A stretch of DNA of 64,000 nucleotides from Clostridiales bacterium. Its GTDB lineage: Bacteria > Bacillota > Clostridia > Saccharofermentanales > Saccharofermentanaceae. A model generated the notes under the pieces. The model ran no database searches. It saw only the letters and a program-made list of their open reading frames with translations, and was not told the DNA's origin. Each line of letters starts with the position of its first letter. The stretch's first letter is position 1. The DNA lies in NCBI GenBank assembly GCA_017561715.1, contig JAFZBN010000015.1, positions 450,393 through 514,392 on the forward strand, given 5' to 3'. The position numbers and the translations under genes are program-made. Positions 24,052-33,068 of this stretch are shown in pieces.

Positions 24052-26490
24052 ATGAAACGCCATCCTTTTACACAAAAGATCTTTGCCGCTTCGCTGTGCT
24101 TTTCGATCATTATCGGCTGTACGGCCTGTAAGAAAAAAACGGCTTCGGACAAAAGAAAACGCGAGATCCTGGAGTCTGATACTTTTTTCGAGTCCGAGGT
24201 ACACGAGCTGAAGCTTCCGATCGACGAGACAAAAAAGATCGAGTACAAGTCTGTCGACAATGTAAAATTCCTGGGCGACATCATCATCGCCAACTATACT
24301 CTTACTTATGAGCTTCCGCAAAGTGCCTTTAATCCGGATAGTTGGGAGGAGATCGACTGGGATGCTTACAACCGCTCCGGTATCGCCAAGTTTTCTTTAG
24401 ACGGCGAATACCTCGGCGATTTTCGGTCGGGCTCAGACCCATCCTTGATTCTCACCATCGATAACGACGGTAACCTTGCCATGCTGGAAACGACTTACGA
24501 CGAAAAGACGTTTATGGTCAACGGCGCAAATATCACTTTCCAGGACGAGTCCGGAAATAAGATCAAAGAGATCTCCCTGGAAATGCCGAGTAATCCTAAT
24601 TTATCGTATGTGTCCCAGATGCAGATCCTTCCGGACGGAAGGATCGCCGTTCAGTACGGATTTGGCGGACCCTTGCTCATTTACGACGAGACCGGAAAAC
24701 ACATATCCGATATCGACGGTATCGATCGCGGCATCATCGGCGACATTTTCGAATATAACGGAAAATATTACGCATTCAGCATACCGAACGGCAGTTTGAC
24801 GGATATCGACTATTACATCCACGAGATCGATCTGAAGACCGGCGAAATGAAACCGGGAAAACTTACATATGCCGTCACGGATCCATATGCGCTGGCATTT
24901 TCGGAAGACGGTGCTTACACGACGACTCCGAACGGGATCAGCAAGTTCGATCCGGTTTCCGGAGAAACGGAAGAGATCTTAAACTGGAACCAGACGGATG
25001 TAAATCACAGCCTCCTGAATTCCGTTACGAGTTCTCCGAAAAACGAAAATGAGATCAACGCGATCGCCAGAGAATTCAGCAGCAATTTTATCGATGACAA
25101 ATATTACTCGATCCGTCTGAAACGGGCCGAAAAGAACCCGCACGCGGGAAAGAAGATCATGTACGTCGGCGGTATCGACCTAAGCGGCGGATTCTACGAT
25201 TACATGTATGAATACAACGCAAACACCAATAACAAGACGCGCATCGAAGCGATCGATTATGCTTATTCTCTTGAAGACGGTACTTCGTTAGATAAGAAAT
25301 TCCAGACGAATCTCACAAGCAGGATCAACCTCATGATCTTAAGCGGCGAGGCGCCGGATATCCTTGTCAATTTCGCGGGATTTGACCAGTACGCCAACGA
25401 CAATATGCTTGTCGATCTGAATACCTACATCGACGGCAAAAACGGGCTGGATCGGTCGGAGTATTTCGATAACATCTTCCGTTCGATGGAGGTAAACGGA
25501 AAGCTCTACTACGCGCCGATGAGTTTCAATCTTCGAGGGTATATGGCCAATTCCGAATACATCCAGGCGGAATCGGACTGGACTTTTGAGGATCTGGATA
25601 AAGCGGCATCTTCCCTTCCCGACGGCGTTGAGCTTATGCCGCCGGAAGAAAGCTCTAAACTTCTGGAATTCTACATGGGCTCCGATCTTACAACCTACAT
25701 GGACTATGCCAATAAGAAAGTCAACTTCAACTCCGAGGGAATGGTCAAAGTCCTTGAAGAAGCAAAGAAATATGGCGCGAAAGAGGATCTTTCGGACCGC
25801 GAATTCTTGTCCGGAATCTCAACGACATCTTCTTATGGCGGATTGGATGTCTATGACACAGAGGATCTGAATGCGATCGTCGACGGTGTCAAGCCTATCG
25901 TTAAGACCGCGGACTATTTAAGACAGGGTACGGCCGCGATGATCTACGCGAGGATCGACAGTCTTAATGATTACACTCTTTTTAAAGGAATCCCTTACGG
26001 AAAAGGCAAGTATTTAGGATTCCCGACGCTTCAGGGAAACGGCATCCTGGCTTATGCGGTCGAATCCATGGCGATCGTCGCGGATTCTCCTTATAAAGAC
26101 GAGGCCTGGGAAATCATCCGAAGTTTCTACAGTTCCGAAGCACAGAGCACTATAACAACGAAAGGATTAAGTTCCTTCCCGCTGAAAACTTCTGTTTTTG
26201 ACGATAACATGACCGCCGAACAGGACAAGATCACGAAAGCATTTGACGCGATCCAGGAAGAGTTTTCTATGGGCGGGGAAAGCACATGGCTCATTTTCCC
26301 GGTAACCGACGAGGATATCGATGAGCTTCGAAAGATCATCGAGGGCGTGAAATGCAGCTACCATACAGACGCGGCGGTAATGGACGTCATCATGGAAGAA
26401 GCACCCGGATATTTCACGGGGTCCAGATCGGCCGAAGAAGTCCTGAAAAACATCGACAACCGCGCGCTTCTGATCGTGCAGGAAAGATAA
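24052..26490 (+). CDS. Propeller-fused extracellular solute-binding lipoprotein (paralogue 1)
   Basis: 812 residues from the ATG at 24052 (GGGGG lies about 9 nt ahead; the longer frame from 24022 has no site). Signal peptide with a lipobox ending GCTAC, then KKKTASDKRKREIL. Residues ~40-370 are a beta-propeller-like part (NDGNLAML, DGRIAVQYGFGG, EIDLKTGEMKPG). Residues ~375-812 are a family-1 solute-binding fold (RINLMILSGEAPDILVNFAG, DNIFRSMEVNGKLYYAPMSF). Such proteins capture sugars or oligosaccharides for an ABC importer, but no permease genes are nearby. It is about 70% identical by eye to the 29742 gene. Confidence 0.85.
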   Translation: MKRHPFTQKIFAASLCFSIIIGCTACKKKTASDKRKREILESDTFFESEVHELKLPIDETKKIEYKSVDNVKFLGDIIIANYTLTYELPQSAFNPDSWEEIDWDAYNRSGIAKFSLDGEYLGDFRSGSDPSLILTIDNDGNLAMLETTYDEKTFMVNGANITFQDESGNKIKEISLEMPSNPNLSYVSQMQILPDGRIAVQYGFGGPLLIYDETGKHISDIDGIDRGIIGDIFEYNGKYYAFSIPNGSLTDIDYYIHEIDLKTGEMKPGKLTYAVTDPYALAFSEDGAYTTTPNGISKFDPVSGETEEILNWNQTDVNHSLLNSVTSSPKNENEINAIAREFSSNFIDDKYYSIRLKRAEKNPHAGKKIMYVGGIDLSGGFYDYMYEYNANTNNKTRIEAIDYAYSLEDGTSLDKKFQTNLTSRINLMILSGEAPDILVNFAGFDQYANDNMLVDLNTYIDGKNGLDRSEYFDNIFRSMEVNGKLYYAPMSFNLRGYMANSEYIQAESDWTFEDLDKAASSLPDGVELMPPEESSKLLEFYMGSDLTTYMDYANKKVNFNSEGMVKVLEEAKKYGAKEDLSDREFLSGISTTSSYGGLDVYDTEDLNAIVDGVKPIVKTADYLRQGTAAMIYARIDSLNDYTLFKGIPYGKGKYLGFPTLQGNGILAYAVESMAIVADSPYKDEAWEIIRSFYSSEAQSTITTKGLSSFPLKTSVFDDNMTAEQDKITKAFDAIQEEFSMGGESTWLIFPVTDEDIDELRKIIEGVKCSYHTDAAVMDVIMEEAPGYFTGSRSAEEVLKNIDNRALLIVQER

Positions 26491-26528
26491 GACTAAAAAC
26501 TTCTAAAGCATAGCTTCCTTCGTAAATG

Positions 26529-26556
26529 CCCCCAAAGTTTCTTTCAACTTTGGGGG
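26529..26556. terminator. Bidirectional terminator
   Basis: CCCCCAAAGTT (26529-26539) and AACTTTGGGGG (26546-26556), 6-nt loop, right before the stop of the convergent AbiEii-type gene. Confidence 0.75.
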
Positions 26557-26557
26557 T

Positions 26558-27469
26558 TCATTTCCTTTTGTATACAAAAATATCCATATCTGCCACAAGC
26601 GCTATACCATTCTTGATTGCTTCTTCATACGTTACATCATCGTATAGCAGTTTCCTGGTTATATTGTTGTAATCGGATTCATAAAACCGTGACTTGATTA
26701 TCTCTTTAAGCATCTTCGGAATATCATATTGGAGTTGTGCCGCCGGGCTGTTCTTTGACTTCATGCGTTCCTCTCGAACATCATCTACCAGAGCATCGAG
26801 TTCGGGTGTTATTCGGATCCTCGTCAGAAGTTTTGCCACATCGTACAAATGACGCGAATCTCTGTCCTGCATGTTCTGCAGCCTATAATCACAAATCGCG
26901 AAAACCTTATCGATAAATGTTCTCTCCATTGATTGTACAGGCATACTTACTTCTGCAGCATCAAAAGGCACCGGCAAAGTGATCCCTTTTTCCTCGCAAA
27001 ACTTCCCGACAAAGCATCCAACTGTATGAACATCAGCAGGATATCCAGCTTGGTAGAAATTCGTTTCAACAATTAGTTCGAGAGGTATTTCGCTGAATAG
27101 TGATTGATACTCGAACACATACTTGTTGTAACTGTACTTTGAACGAACGCTTTCGGGATTCGCTAGTGCGAGATTCATATTCTCCGCAATGTCGAGAATT
27201 ATACTGTTACTCTTTCTCTTCTCCTGTTCGGTCGGTTTACGATTCAATGACAGATCCAAATCCTCCGAGAATCTATCAATCAGGTTAAATGCTTTTGAAA
27301 GTGAGGTTCCACCTTTGAACACAAAAGGAATGTCGCTTCTCGAAAGTTGCAATAGGATCATAGATTGAATTGTGTCTTTTTCAATCATCAACGTTGTTCG
27401 ATGTTCTTCCGCAGCAACAGTTTCTATGATTTCTTTCCACTGATCCCTGTGTTCGCTATACCAGTTCAC
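26558..27469 (-). CDS. AbiEii/AbiGii-type nucleotidyltransferase toxin
   Basis: 303 residues. The nucleotidyltransferase signature FKGGTSLSKAFNLIDRFSED, continuing LDLSL, is the hallmark GGTSL...DxDL motif of the AbiEii family; these toxins modify tRNA or nucleotides and pair with AbiEi antitoxins (type IV or nucleotidyltransferase TA). The 3' part of the antitoxin gene overlaps the start. GGAGGG (27477-27482) lies 7 nt ahead of a GTG at 27469; an ATG at 27487 would add six residues. The DNA is AT-richer than the flanking solute-binding genes, suggesting acquisition. Confidence 0.88.
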   Translation of the reverse strand: MNWYSEHRDQWKEIIETVAAEEHRTTLMIEKDTIQSMILLQLSRSDIPFVFKGGTSLSKAFNLIDRFSEDLDLSLNRKPTEQEKRKSNSIILDIAENMNLALANPESVRSKYSYNKYVFEYQSLFSEIPLELIVETNFYQAGYPADVHTVGCFVGKFCEEKGITLPVPFDAAEVSMPVQSMERTFIDKVFAICDYRLQNMQDRDSRHLYDVAKLLTRIRITPELDALVDDVREERMKSKNSPAAQLQYDIPKMLKEIIKSRFYESDYNNITRKLLYDDVTYEEAIKNGIALVADMDIFVYKRK

Positions 27470-28073
27470 CCATAAGCCCTCCATCATAGATATTCCTGTA
27501 TGCCCTATCCGGGAACATCGGAAGATATTCCTTGACCACCTTAAAATCCAACTTTACGGTTTCCACGTATTTATGGAGTTTTTTGTTACGCTCTCCTCCC
27601 GTTATCTCACTGTACTTATCAATAACAGACATAAGATCTAAGAACTGCAGAGCTGTCTTATTCTTGTCAGTTATTGTAACTACAGGTTTATAGACGATAA
27701 TGGTATTTCCGTCGACTTCCAACTTCCTTTGCTTTGTAGTTGCTTCATTACTGCATAGTTCATAACATGAAGGATGCTGCGTAGTAAATCCGAACTTATT
27801 TGCCAGTAACAACCCGGTGATATAACCACTTGCTTCTCCATTTACAGACAGATATTTCTTCTCAATATACTTATCCATTGAGACCTTGCCTTTTGTCCCC
27901 AGAATAGTAATGTATGAAAGATAGTAAACACCTTTATACAAACGTTCCAGTTTGCCATCATCCACGAGTCTCTTCATTTCCTGTCGGAGATAGTCAGGTG
28001 ACTCACCTGGCAACTCGCTCATGAAAATAGGTTCGCCCACTTCATAATTATCAATAATGTAGTCGTATATCAT
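27456..28073 (-). CDS. AbiEi-type antitoxin (DUF6088 family regulator)
   Basis: 205 residues. N-terminal winged-helix (about 1-50: VGEPIFMSELPGESPDYLRQ and KLERLYKGVYYLS) followed by the AbiEi C-terminal domain (SGYITGLLLANKFGFTTQHP is the characteristic core). It should neutralise the toxin and repress its own promoter by binding inverted repeats. Two overlapping dyads lie just upstream at 28090-28119. Toxin start overlaps its last codons. Confidence 0.87.
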   Translation of the reverse strand: MIYDYIIDNYEVGEPIFMSELPGESPDYLRQEMKRLVDDGKLERLYKGVYYLSYITILGTKGKVSMDKYIEKKYLSVNGEASGYITGLLLANKFGFTTQHPSCYELCSNEATTKQRKLEVDGNTIIVYKPVVTITDKNKTALQFLDLMSVIDKYSEITGGERNKKLHKYVETVKLDFKVVKEYLPMFPDRAYRNIYDGGLMGELV

Positions 28074-28089
28074 ACTGAAACCTCACAAT

Positions 28090-28119
28090 GTTGAAATTAT
28101 CATTTTCAACTTAATGATA
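28090..28119 (-). promoter_or_regulatory. Candidate operator of the AbiE pair
   Basis: Two overlapping inverted repeats: GTTGAAA/TTTCAAC (28090-28096 with 28104-28110) and TATCATT/AATGATA (28098-28104 with 28113-28119), 17 to 46 bp ahead of the antitoxin start. Confidence 0.55.
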
Positions 28120-28198
28120 CACCTGAACGAGTCTGTTTTCAACAGAAAAAAGCGGCGTCACAACGGATCGCCGCTTGAAAAAAACGAGGTGTGATTTT

Positions 28199-28924
28199 TT
28201 ATTTTGTGTAGATCTGGATCGCTTCGTTGATGAAAGACGCGGCTCCGTCGCCTGCTGCGGCGTCGATGTTCTTCGTAAAGTCACCGCCTGCGGCATACAT
28301 CTTGCCAAGGCCGGAAAGCGTCTCCTTCGTGCAGGAATAGTAGTTCTCCGAGATGAAGTCCTGAAGCTTTTTGACCTGCGCCTGAACGGCTGCGTCGGAC
28401 GGATGTTTTTCACGAAGCGGCGCGAAATCAGAGATAATCGCCATCAGACCTTCGGCGGCTTTCTTGGAATCAGATGAAGATCTCTTTCCGTGCTTTGCCT
28501 CGTACTCCTTGTATTCCTTTGTTTCGCCCCAGGAGGCCTTCGCCTTCTCGGTGTATTCGTCGATTTTGCTTGTATCAAAAGCCTTAAAGTCCATATTGTT
28601 TTCTCCCTTTCTTTGTAATTGCCGAGCGAGTTTCAGAAGATCATCCAGGTGCTTCCTTCTCAGCGTGAGCAGATCGATCTGCTGGGATAGTGCTTTTGCC
28701 TGATCAAAATCCGGATTCTCCATGATCCTTCTGATCTCTTTTAAAGGAAACTCGAGTTCACGAAACAGCAGGATCTGCTGAAGCCGCTTCAGGTCCGTAT
28801 CGTCATACAGCCTGTACCCCGAATCGGTGTATCCTGCCGGATGCAGGAGCCCGATCGTGTCATAATACTGCAGAGTGCGTATACTCACTCCCGCCAGTTT
28901 GCTTACTTCATGTACTGTCATCAT
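28199..28924 (-). CDS. MerR-family regulator with TipAS antibiotic-recognition domain (TipA-like)
   Basis: 241 residues. MerR helix-turn-helix at residues ~1-70 (HEVSKLAGVSIRTLQYYDTI, GLLHPAGYTDSGYRLYDD), a dimer helix to ~108, then a TipAS domain (YTEKAKASWGETKEYKEYEA, FAPLREKHPSDAAVQAQVKK). Family members bind thiopeptides and other drugs and activate their own promoter. The ATG at 28924 has GGAGG at 28933-28937 with 8-nt spacing. An internal start at 28594 is likely to yield the TipAS domain alone. Confidence 0.9.
   Translation of the reverse strand: MMTVHEVSKLAGVSIRTLQYYDTIGLLHPAGYTDSGYRLYDDTDLKRLQQILLFRELEFPLKEIRRIMENPDFDQAKALSQQIDLLTLRRKHLDDLLKLARQLQRKGENNMDFKAFDTSKIDEYTEKAKASWGETKEYKEYEAKHGKRSSSDSKKAAEGLMAIISDFAPLREKHPSDAAVQAQVKKLQDFISENYYSCTKETLSGLGKMYAAGGDFTKNIDAAAGDGAASFINEAIQIYTK
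28592..28607 (-). promoter_or_regulatory. Internal ribosome binding site and start for a TipAS-only product
   Basis: GGGAG (28603-28607) lies 8 nt before an in-frame ATG (28594). Translation from here gives a 131-residue protein beginning MDFKAFDTSKID, the free drug-binding domain, as known for tipA of Streptomyces lividans. Confidence 0.6.
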
Positions 28925-28949
28925 GGTCATTTCCTCCCTCGGTAGTTAC

Positions 28950-28980
28950 ACTATAAACTATAACGTAACGTAAGAGTCAA
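28950..28980 (-). promoter_or_regulatory. MerR-type promoter with 19-bp spacer
   Basis: Minus-strand -35 TTGACT (28975-28980) and -10 TATAGT (28950-28955) are separated by 19 bp containing TTACGTTACGTTATAG. The over-long spacer with an embedded repeat is what MerR activators recognise. Confidence 0.7.
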
Positions 28981-29048
28981 TAGAAACATCTATCTTTTCC
29001 CAAAAGTTTTTCGCAGGAATACTTATAGGGAGTCGAATCGGGCAATGA

Positions 29049-29054
29049 TATAAT
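29049..29054 (+). promoter_or_regulatory. -10 box of the GNAT gene at 29081
   Basis: TATAAT at 29049-29054, 27 nt ahead of the ATG, followed by AAAGGAAGG. No good -35. Confidence 0.4.
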
Positions 29055-29080
29055 CGTATCTGATAAAGGAAGGATCGATA

Positions 29081-29551
29081 ATGAGAGTAAGAATTGCTTC
29101 ACGAGAAGATGCAGATATAGTCGGCAAGGTGCATTCCGATGCATGGAAGTCCGCATACCGCGGCATCTTTTCTGATGAATATATCGACAGCGATACGGCT
29201 TCAAAGCGAAGAAACGAGTTTTTGGATTCCGTTCAGGATGATACCTGCACATACTTCCTTCTGGAAGAATCTGATCAGGCCGCCGGGATCGTTAAGACGC
29301 ATGAAAGCAATAACACTATTGAGATCGAAAGCATCTACATTCTGAGCGAATTTCGAGGGACGGGCATCGGGCGTCAGTTTATCGACTTCATCAAGGAAGA
29401 AAGAGCCGGGAATATCTTTCTTTGGGTACTGGAAGCAAATACAAACGCACGAAGATTCTATGAGAAAAACGGATTTGTTCCGACCGGCGACACCAGAACG
29501 ATCACCCGTGGAGGCGAATTCAAGCAGCTTCGATATGAGTTGAGACGCTGA
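29081..29551 (+). CDS. GNAT family N-acetyltransferase
   Basis: 156 residues, single GNAT domain. IYILSEFRGTGIGRQFIDFI is the acetyl-CoA-binding motif A (R/Q-x-x-G-x-G/A), followed by the LEANTNARRFYEKNGFVPTG motif B. N-terminal REDADIVGKVHSDAWKSAYR is typical of the YjdJ/PhnO-like class. Substrate unknown. It sits between the TipA-like gene and the second solute-binding paralogue and is transcribed with the latter's orientation but has its own start signals. Confidence 0.88.
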   Translation: MRVRIASREDADIVGKVHSDAWKSAYRGIFSDEYIDSDTASKRRNEFLDSVQDDTCTYFLLEESDQAAGIVKTHESNNTIEIESIYILSEFRGTGIGRQFIDFIKEERAGNIFLWVLEANTNARRFYEKNGFVPTGDTRTITRGGEFKQLRYELRR

Positions 29552-29652
29552 TCGCGCCGTATCGGAATCCGTGTTCGATCACAAGGACAGATGATCCACG
29601 TTTCAGTTACGAACAATTATATCATTTCGAAATCTGCGTAAAAATGTCATAT

Positions 29653-29741
29653 ACGTCACACAATGGGCACATACGACTGATAGAGTATAGTCAGGGTTGT
29701 TGAATACACACTTAAGTTTTTGGTTTCGGGGGTTATGTACT
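29653..29741 (+). promoter_or_regulatory. Leader conserved between the two solute-binding paralogues (second copy)
   Basis: Aligns with 23961-24051 (ACGTCACAC, GGGCACAT, CAGGGTTGTT, GGGGGTTATGT). Conservation of non-coding leader with the genes shows the duplication included the regulatory region. Confidence 0.5.
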
Positions 29742-32168
29742 ATGAAACACCATTTTATTTCTCGAAAACTCTTTGCCACCGCACTGTGCTTTTCGCTCAT
29801 TCTCGGAAGTACGGCCTGTAAGAAAAAGACAGTCCAGGATAAACGAAAACGTGAGATCCTGGAGACCGATACTTTCTTCGAGTCCGAGATTTTTGAGCTG
29901 GCGCTTCCGATCGACGAGACAAAAACGATCGATTACAAGTCGTTCGACAGTATCCAGTTTCTGGGCGACATCATCTTGGCCAATTATACGATCCAGTATG
30001 CAATGCCGGATGAGCCTATGACACCGGAATCCTATGAGTCGTTCGATTGGGAGTCATACTATCTGTCCGGCACCGCAAAGTTTTCTTTGACCGGCGAGTA
30101 TCTCGGTGATCTAAGTACCGGCAACGGCACGACCGAGATCATCGCGCTTGATAACGACGGAAACCTCGCTAAGCTTGAATCAGTCTACAATGACAATTAT
30201 GAACTGAGCGGATTCAAAGTTCTTTTCCAGGATGACTCCGGAAATACGATCAAAGAACTTCCTTTGGAAATGCCGGCGGATCGCCATATGGATTATGTCT
30301 TCAGCATGCAGTTCCTGCCGGATGGGAAGATCGGTATCCAGGACAATTACAGCGCTCCTATCTGCGTATACGATCAAAACGGAAAATACCTGTTCGAGAT
30401 CAACAGTATGGAACGCGGTATTATCGGAAAGATCTTCGAAACCCAGGGGAAGTACTATGCATTCAGCATACCGGTGAACTTTTTCGACTCATTCGACATT
30501 CTCCTTCACGAGATCGATCTGAAGACCGGAGAAGTGAAACCCGGAACAAAAGCAAACGCCATAAACGATCCGTCTATGCTGACCTTCGGAGACGACGGGG
30601 TTTACACGACTACTCCGAACGGGATCTCCAAGTACGATCCGGTTTCGGGAGAAATAAAAGAGATCCTGGACTGGAACCAGACGGATGTGAGTCACAGTTA
30701 TCTGGGCTCCGTAATGAGTTTCCCGGAAAACGAAAATGAGATCCACGCCATCGCAAGACAATACAGTTCAGATTTTATCGATGATAAATTCTATGTGATC
30801 AATCTGAAACGTGCCGAAAAGAACCCGCACGCGGGAAAGAAGATCATGTACGTCGGCGGTATCGGACTCTCTAGTGGATTCTATGATTTCATTTATGAAT
30901 ATAATGCAGACGAGAATAACAAGACCCGCATCGAAGCGACCGACTACTGCTATTCTCTCGAAGACGGTACCTCGAATGATGAGCATTTCTTAACGAATCT
31001 CACAAGCAGGATCAACCTCATGATCTTAAGCGGCGAGGCACCGGACATCCTCGTCAACTTCGCGGGATATGACCAGTATGCCAACGATGATATGCTTGTC
31101 GATCTGAATGAATATATCGACGGTAAGGAAGGTCTGGACCGGTCGGAGTATTTCGATAACATCTTCCGTTCGATGGAGGTAAACGGAAAGCTTTACTACG
31201 CGCCGATGACTTTCTATCTCCAAGGCTACATGGCCAACGGCAAATACATCCAGCCGGACACGAACTGGACGTTCGATGACATGGATAAAGCGGCCGCTTC
31301 TCTTCCCGACGGCACTGAGCTCATCCCCCCTGTGGAAAGCACCGACCTTCTGAAATTGTTTATGGGCTCGGATCTGTCGAAGTATATGGACTACGCCAAC
31401 AAAAAAGTCAGCTTCAACTCCGAGGATATGATCAAAGTCCTTGAAGAAGTCAAGAAATATGCCTCGAAAGAGGATCTGTCAGATCGCACCTTCTTGCTCG
31501 GCACCATGTCAAGTTCTGCGTACAAAGGAATCGTGTGTTATGACACATCCGGTATCGATATAGGAACAAAGCCGATCATACAATACGGTGATTATCTGAG
31601 AAACGGTACAAGCGCGATGATCGAGTCGACACTTTATAATCTGAATGACTACAGTCTCTTTCAGGGACTCGCGGATGGAAACGGAAAGTATGTAGGATAT
31701 CCGACACTTCAGGGAAACGGAATCCTGTCTCAACCGGTCGAGTCCATGGCCATCGTAGCGGATTCCCCGTATAGAGACGAGGCATGGGATGTTATCCGGA
31801 ATTTCTACAGTTCCGAGGCACAAATCGCCATGACCCAAGGCGTATTAGGCGGGTTCCCTATGAGACTCGATGTTTTCGAAGATAATATGAAAGCAGAAAA
31901 AGAAACGATCGATACGGCGTTTAAGAAGTATCAGAAAGACTTGTCGAAAGGTGAGACTTTCGGAACGATCGTTTTCCCCACAGAAGACGGTCAGATCGAT
32001 GAGCTTCGAGAACTCATCAAGAGCGTTACACACAGCTACCATACAGACGAGGCTGTCATGGACGTCATCATCGAAGAAGTGCCCGGATATTTCTCGGATT
32101 CCAGATCGGCACAGGAAGTCCTGAAAAACATCGACAACCGCGCGCTCCTGATCGTGCAGGAAAGATAA
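29742..32168 (+). CDS. Propeller-fused extracellular solute-binding lipoprotein (paralogue 2)
   Basis: 808 residues, same layout as the 24052 gene: signal peptide (lipobox-type GSTAC), propeller (DGKIGIQDNY, EIDLKTGEVKPG, TTTPNGISKYDPVSGE), then solute-binding core (RINLMILSGEAPDILVNFAG, DRSEYFDNIFRSMEVNGKLY). The ends are almost identical (SRSAQEVLKNIDNRALLIVQ), while the parts around residues 585-610 and 690-740 have diverged, consistent with different ligands. No permease or ATPase gene follows. Start chosen at the ATG after GGGGG. Confidence 0.85.
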   Translation: MKHHFISRKLFATALCFSLILGSTACKKKTVQDKRKREILETDTFFESEIFELALPIDETKTIDYKSFDSIQFLGDIILANYTIQYAMPDEPMTPESYESFDWESYYLSGTAKFSLTGEYLGDLSTGNGTTEIIALDNDGNLAKLESVYNDNYELSGFKVLFQDDSGNTIKELPLEMPADRHMDYVFSMQFLPDGKIGIQDNYSAPICVYDQNGKYLFEINSMERGIIGKIFETQGKYYAFSIPVNFFDSFDILLHEIDLKTGEVKPGTKANAINDPSMLTFGDDGVYTTTPNGISKYDPVSGEIKEILDWNQTDVSHSYLGSVMSFPENENEIHAIARQYSSDFIDDKFYVINLKRAEKNPHAGKKIMYVGGIGLSSGFYDFIYEYNADENNKTRIEATDYCYSLEDGTSNDEHFLTNLTSRINLMILSGEAPDILVNFAGYDQYANDDMLVDLNEYIDGKEGLDRSEYFDNIFRSMEVNGKLYYAPMTFYLQGYMANGKYIQPDTNWTFDDMDKAAASLPDGTELIPPVESTDLLKLFMGSDLSKYMDYANKKVSFNSEDMIKVLEEVKKYASKEDLSDRTFLLGTMSSSAYKGIVCYDTSGIDIGTKPIIQYGDYLRNGTSAMIESTLYNLNDYSLFQGLADGNGKYVGYPTLQGNGILSQPVESMAIVADSPYRDEAWDVIRNFYSSEAQIAMTQGVLGGFPMRLDVFEDNMKAEKETIDTAFKKYQKDLSKGETFGTIVFPTEDGQIDELRELIKSVTHSYHTDEAVMDVIIEEVPGYFSDSRSAQEVLKNIDNRALLIVQER

Positions 32169-32236
32169 ATAAGTTTGAATGATACTCTCTTGGGCTTAGC
32201 TTTGGGGAGTTCACCGAAAGTATCAGGCAAATAGAA

Positions 32237-32266
32237 GCACCCTGTATCAGAGATGATACAGGGTGC
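32237..32266. terminator. Terminator between convergent genes
   Basis: 13-bp perfect arms (32237-32249 and 32254-32266) with a GAGA loop and TTTG after; the minus strand has TTCT. Confidence 0.8.
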
Positions 32267-32294
32267 TTTGCCATATGTGTCTTGCTGCAAAAAA

Positions 32295-32792
32295 TCAGTT
32301 TTTCACATATCGGATCTCACGCTTATTCCAGCGCTTGAAGATCTTGTCTTTCCCGTCGAGCACGTAGTTATTCTTCTCATAGAACTTCCTTCCCATCTCG
32401 TTTTCTTCCAGGACCCAGATCACGAATTCCGAAAAGCCCTGCTCTTTTCCTTCGGCTTCAAAGAACTTCAGCATCTCAGTACCGATGCCCATTCTCACAT
32501 AATCCGGATCGAGATAGATGAAATGCAGTTCAAAGGCATTCGTCTTGTCTTCGTCTTCACATCTGCCAATGCCCATCATGCCCTTGATCTCACCGGTATC
32601 GGAATCTTCATATACATACAAAGCGAATCTCTTTTCAGAGATCCATCTCTGGTAAACGGGGATACGATTCTCAATTGTCAGATCTTTGAATAAACACTCA
32701 TCGGAAACAACTCCCATGTACGCATAACGACTGCTGATGACCTCGATCTCGGCCGTTCTGGCTGAATCATTCACTGTTGCTTCACGAATCAT
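32295..32792 (-). CDS. GNAT family N-acetyltransferase
   Basis: 165 residues. The motif A region is YLDPDYVRMGIGTEMLKFFE and motif B is ENEMGRKFYEKNNYVLDGKD; the start MIREATVNDSARTAEIEVIS fits the superfamily. Substrate cannot be told. Convergent with paralogue 2. Confidence 0.87.
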   Translation of the reverse strand: MIREATVNDSARTAEIEVISSRYAYMGVVSDECLFKDLTIENRIPVYQRWISEKRFALYVYEDSDTGEIKGMMGIGRCEDEDKTNAFELHFIYLDPDYVRMGIGTEMLKFFEAEGKEQGFSEFVIWVLEENEMGRKFYEKNNYVLDGKDKIFKRWNKREIRYVKN

Positions 32793-33068
32793 ATTCCATT
32801 CACCTCACTATGAAAATCTCATGCAGCCAGTTGTCCTGACTACATAATTCAATTGTAGTCCAAGGCAAGAAGCAGACCAATAGAGTGATAGTATAAATGT
32901 CTGCAACCATGCCGAAAAACTTGTTATTTAATCCTTATCTTGAATGACTCTTTTGTCATTGTTCTCATATGCTGTTGACTTCTATTTCTTCCCTATATTA
33001 TTGTGTAATTGGCAAGCTTGTCGGAATAGGAAATCGTTCCGAAACGGAAAAAATTGGAGGTTACGAAT
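32793..33068. other. Gap with promoter for the small secreted gene cluster
   Basis: TTGACT at 32975-32980 and TATTGT at 32999-33004 (18-bp spacer) are a possible plus-strand promoter. The leader has alternative small hairpins: TCGGAA (33021-33026) or CGGAA (33045-33049) can pair with TTCCG(A) at 33037-33042. No gene seen. Confidence 0.4.
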
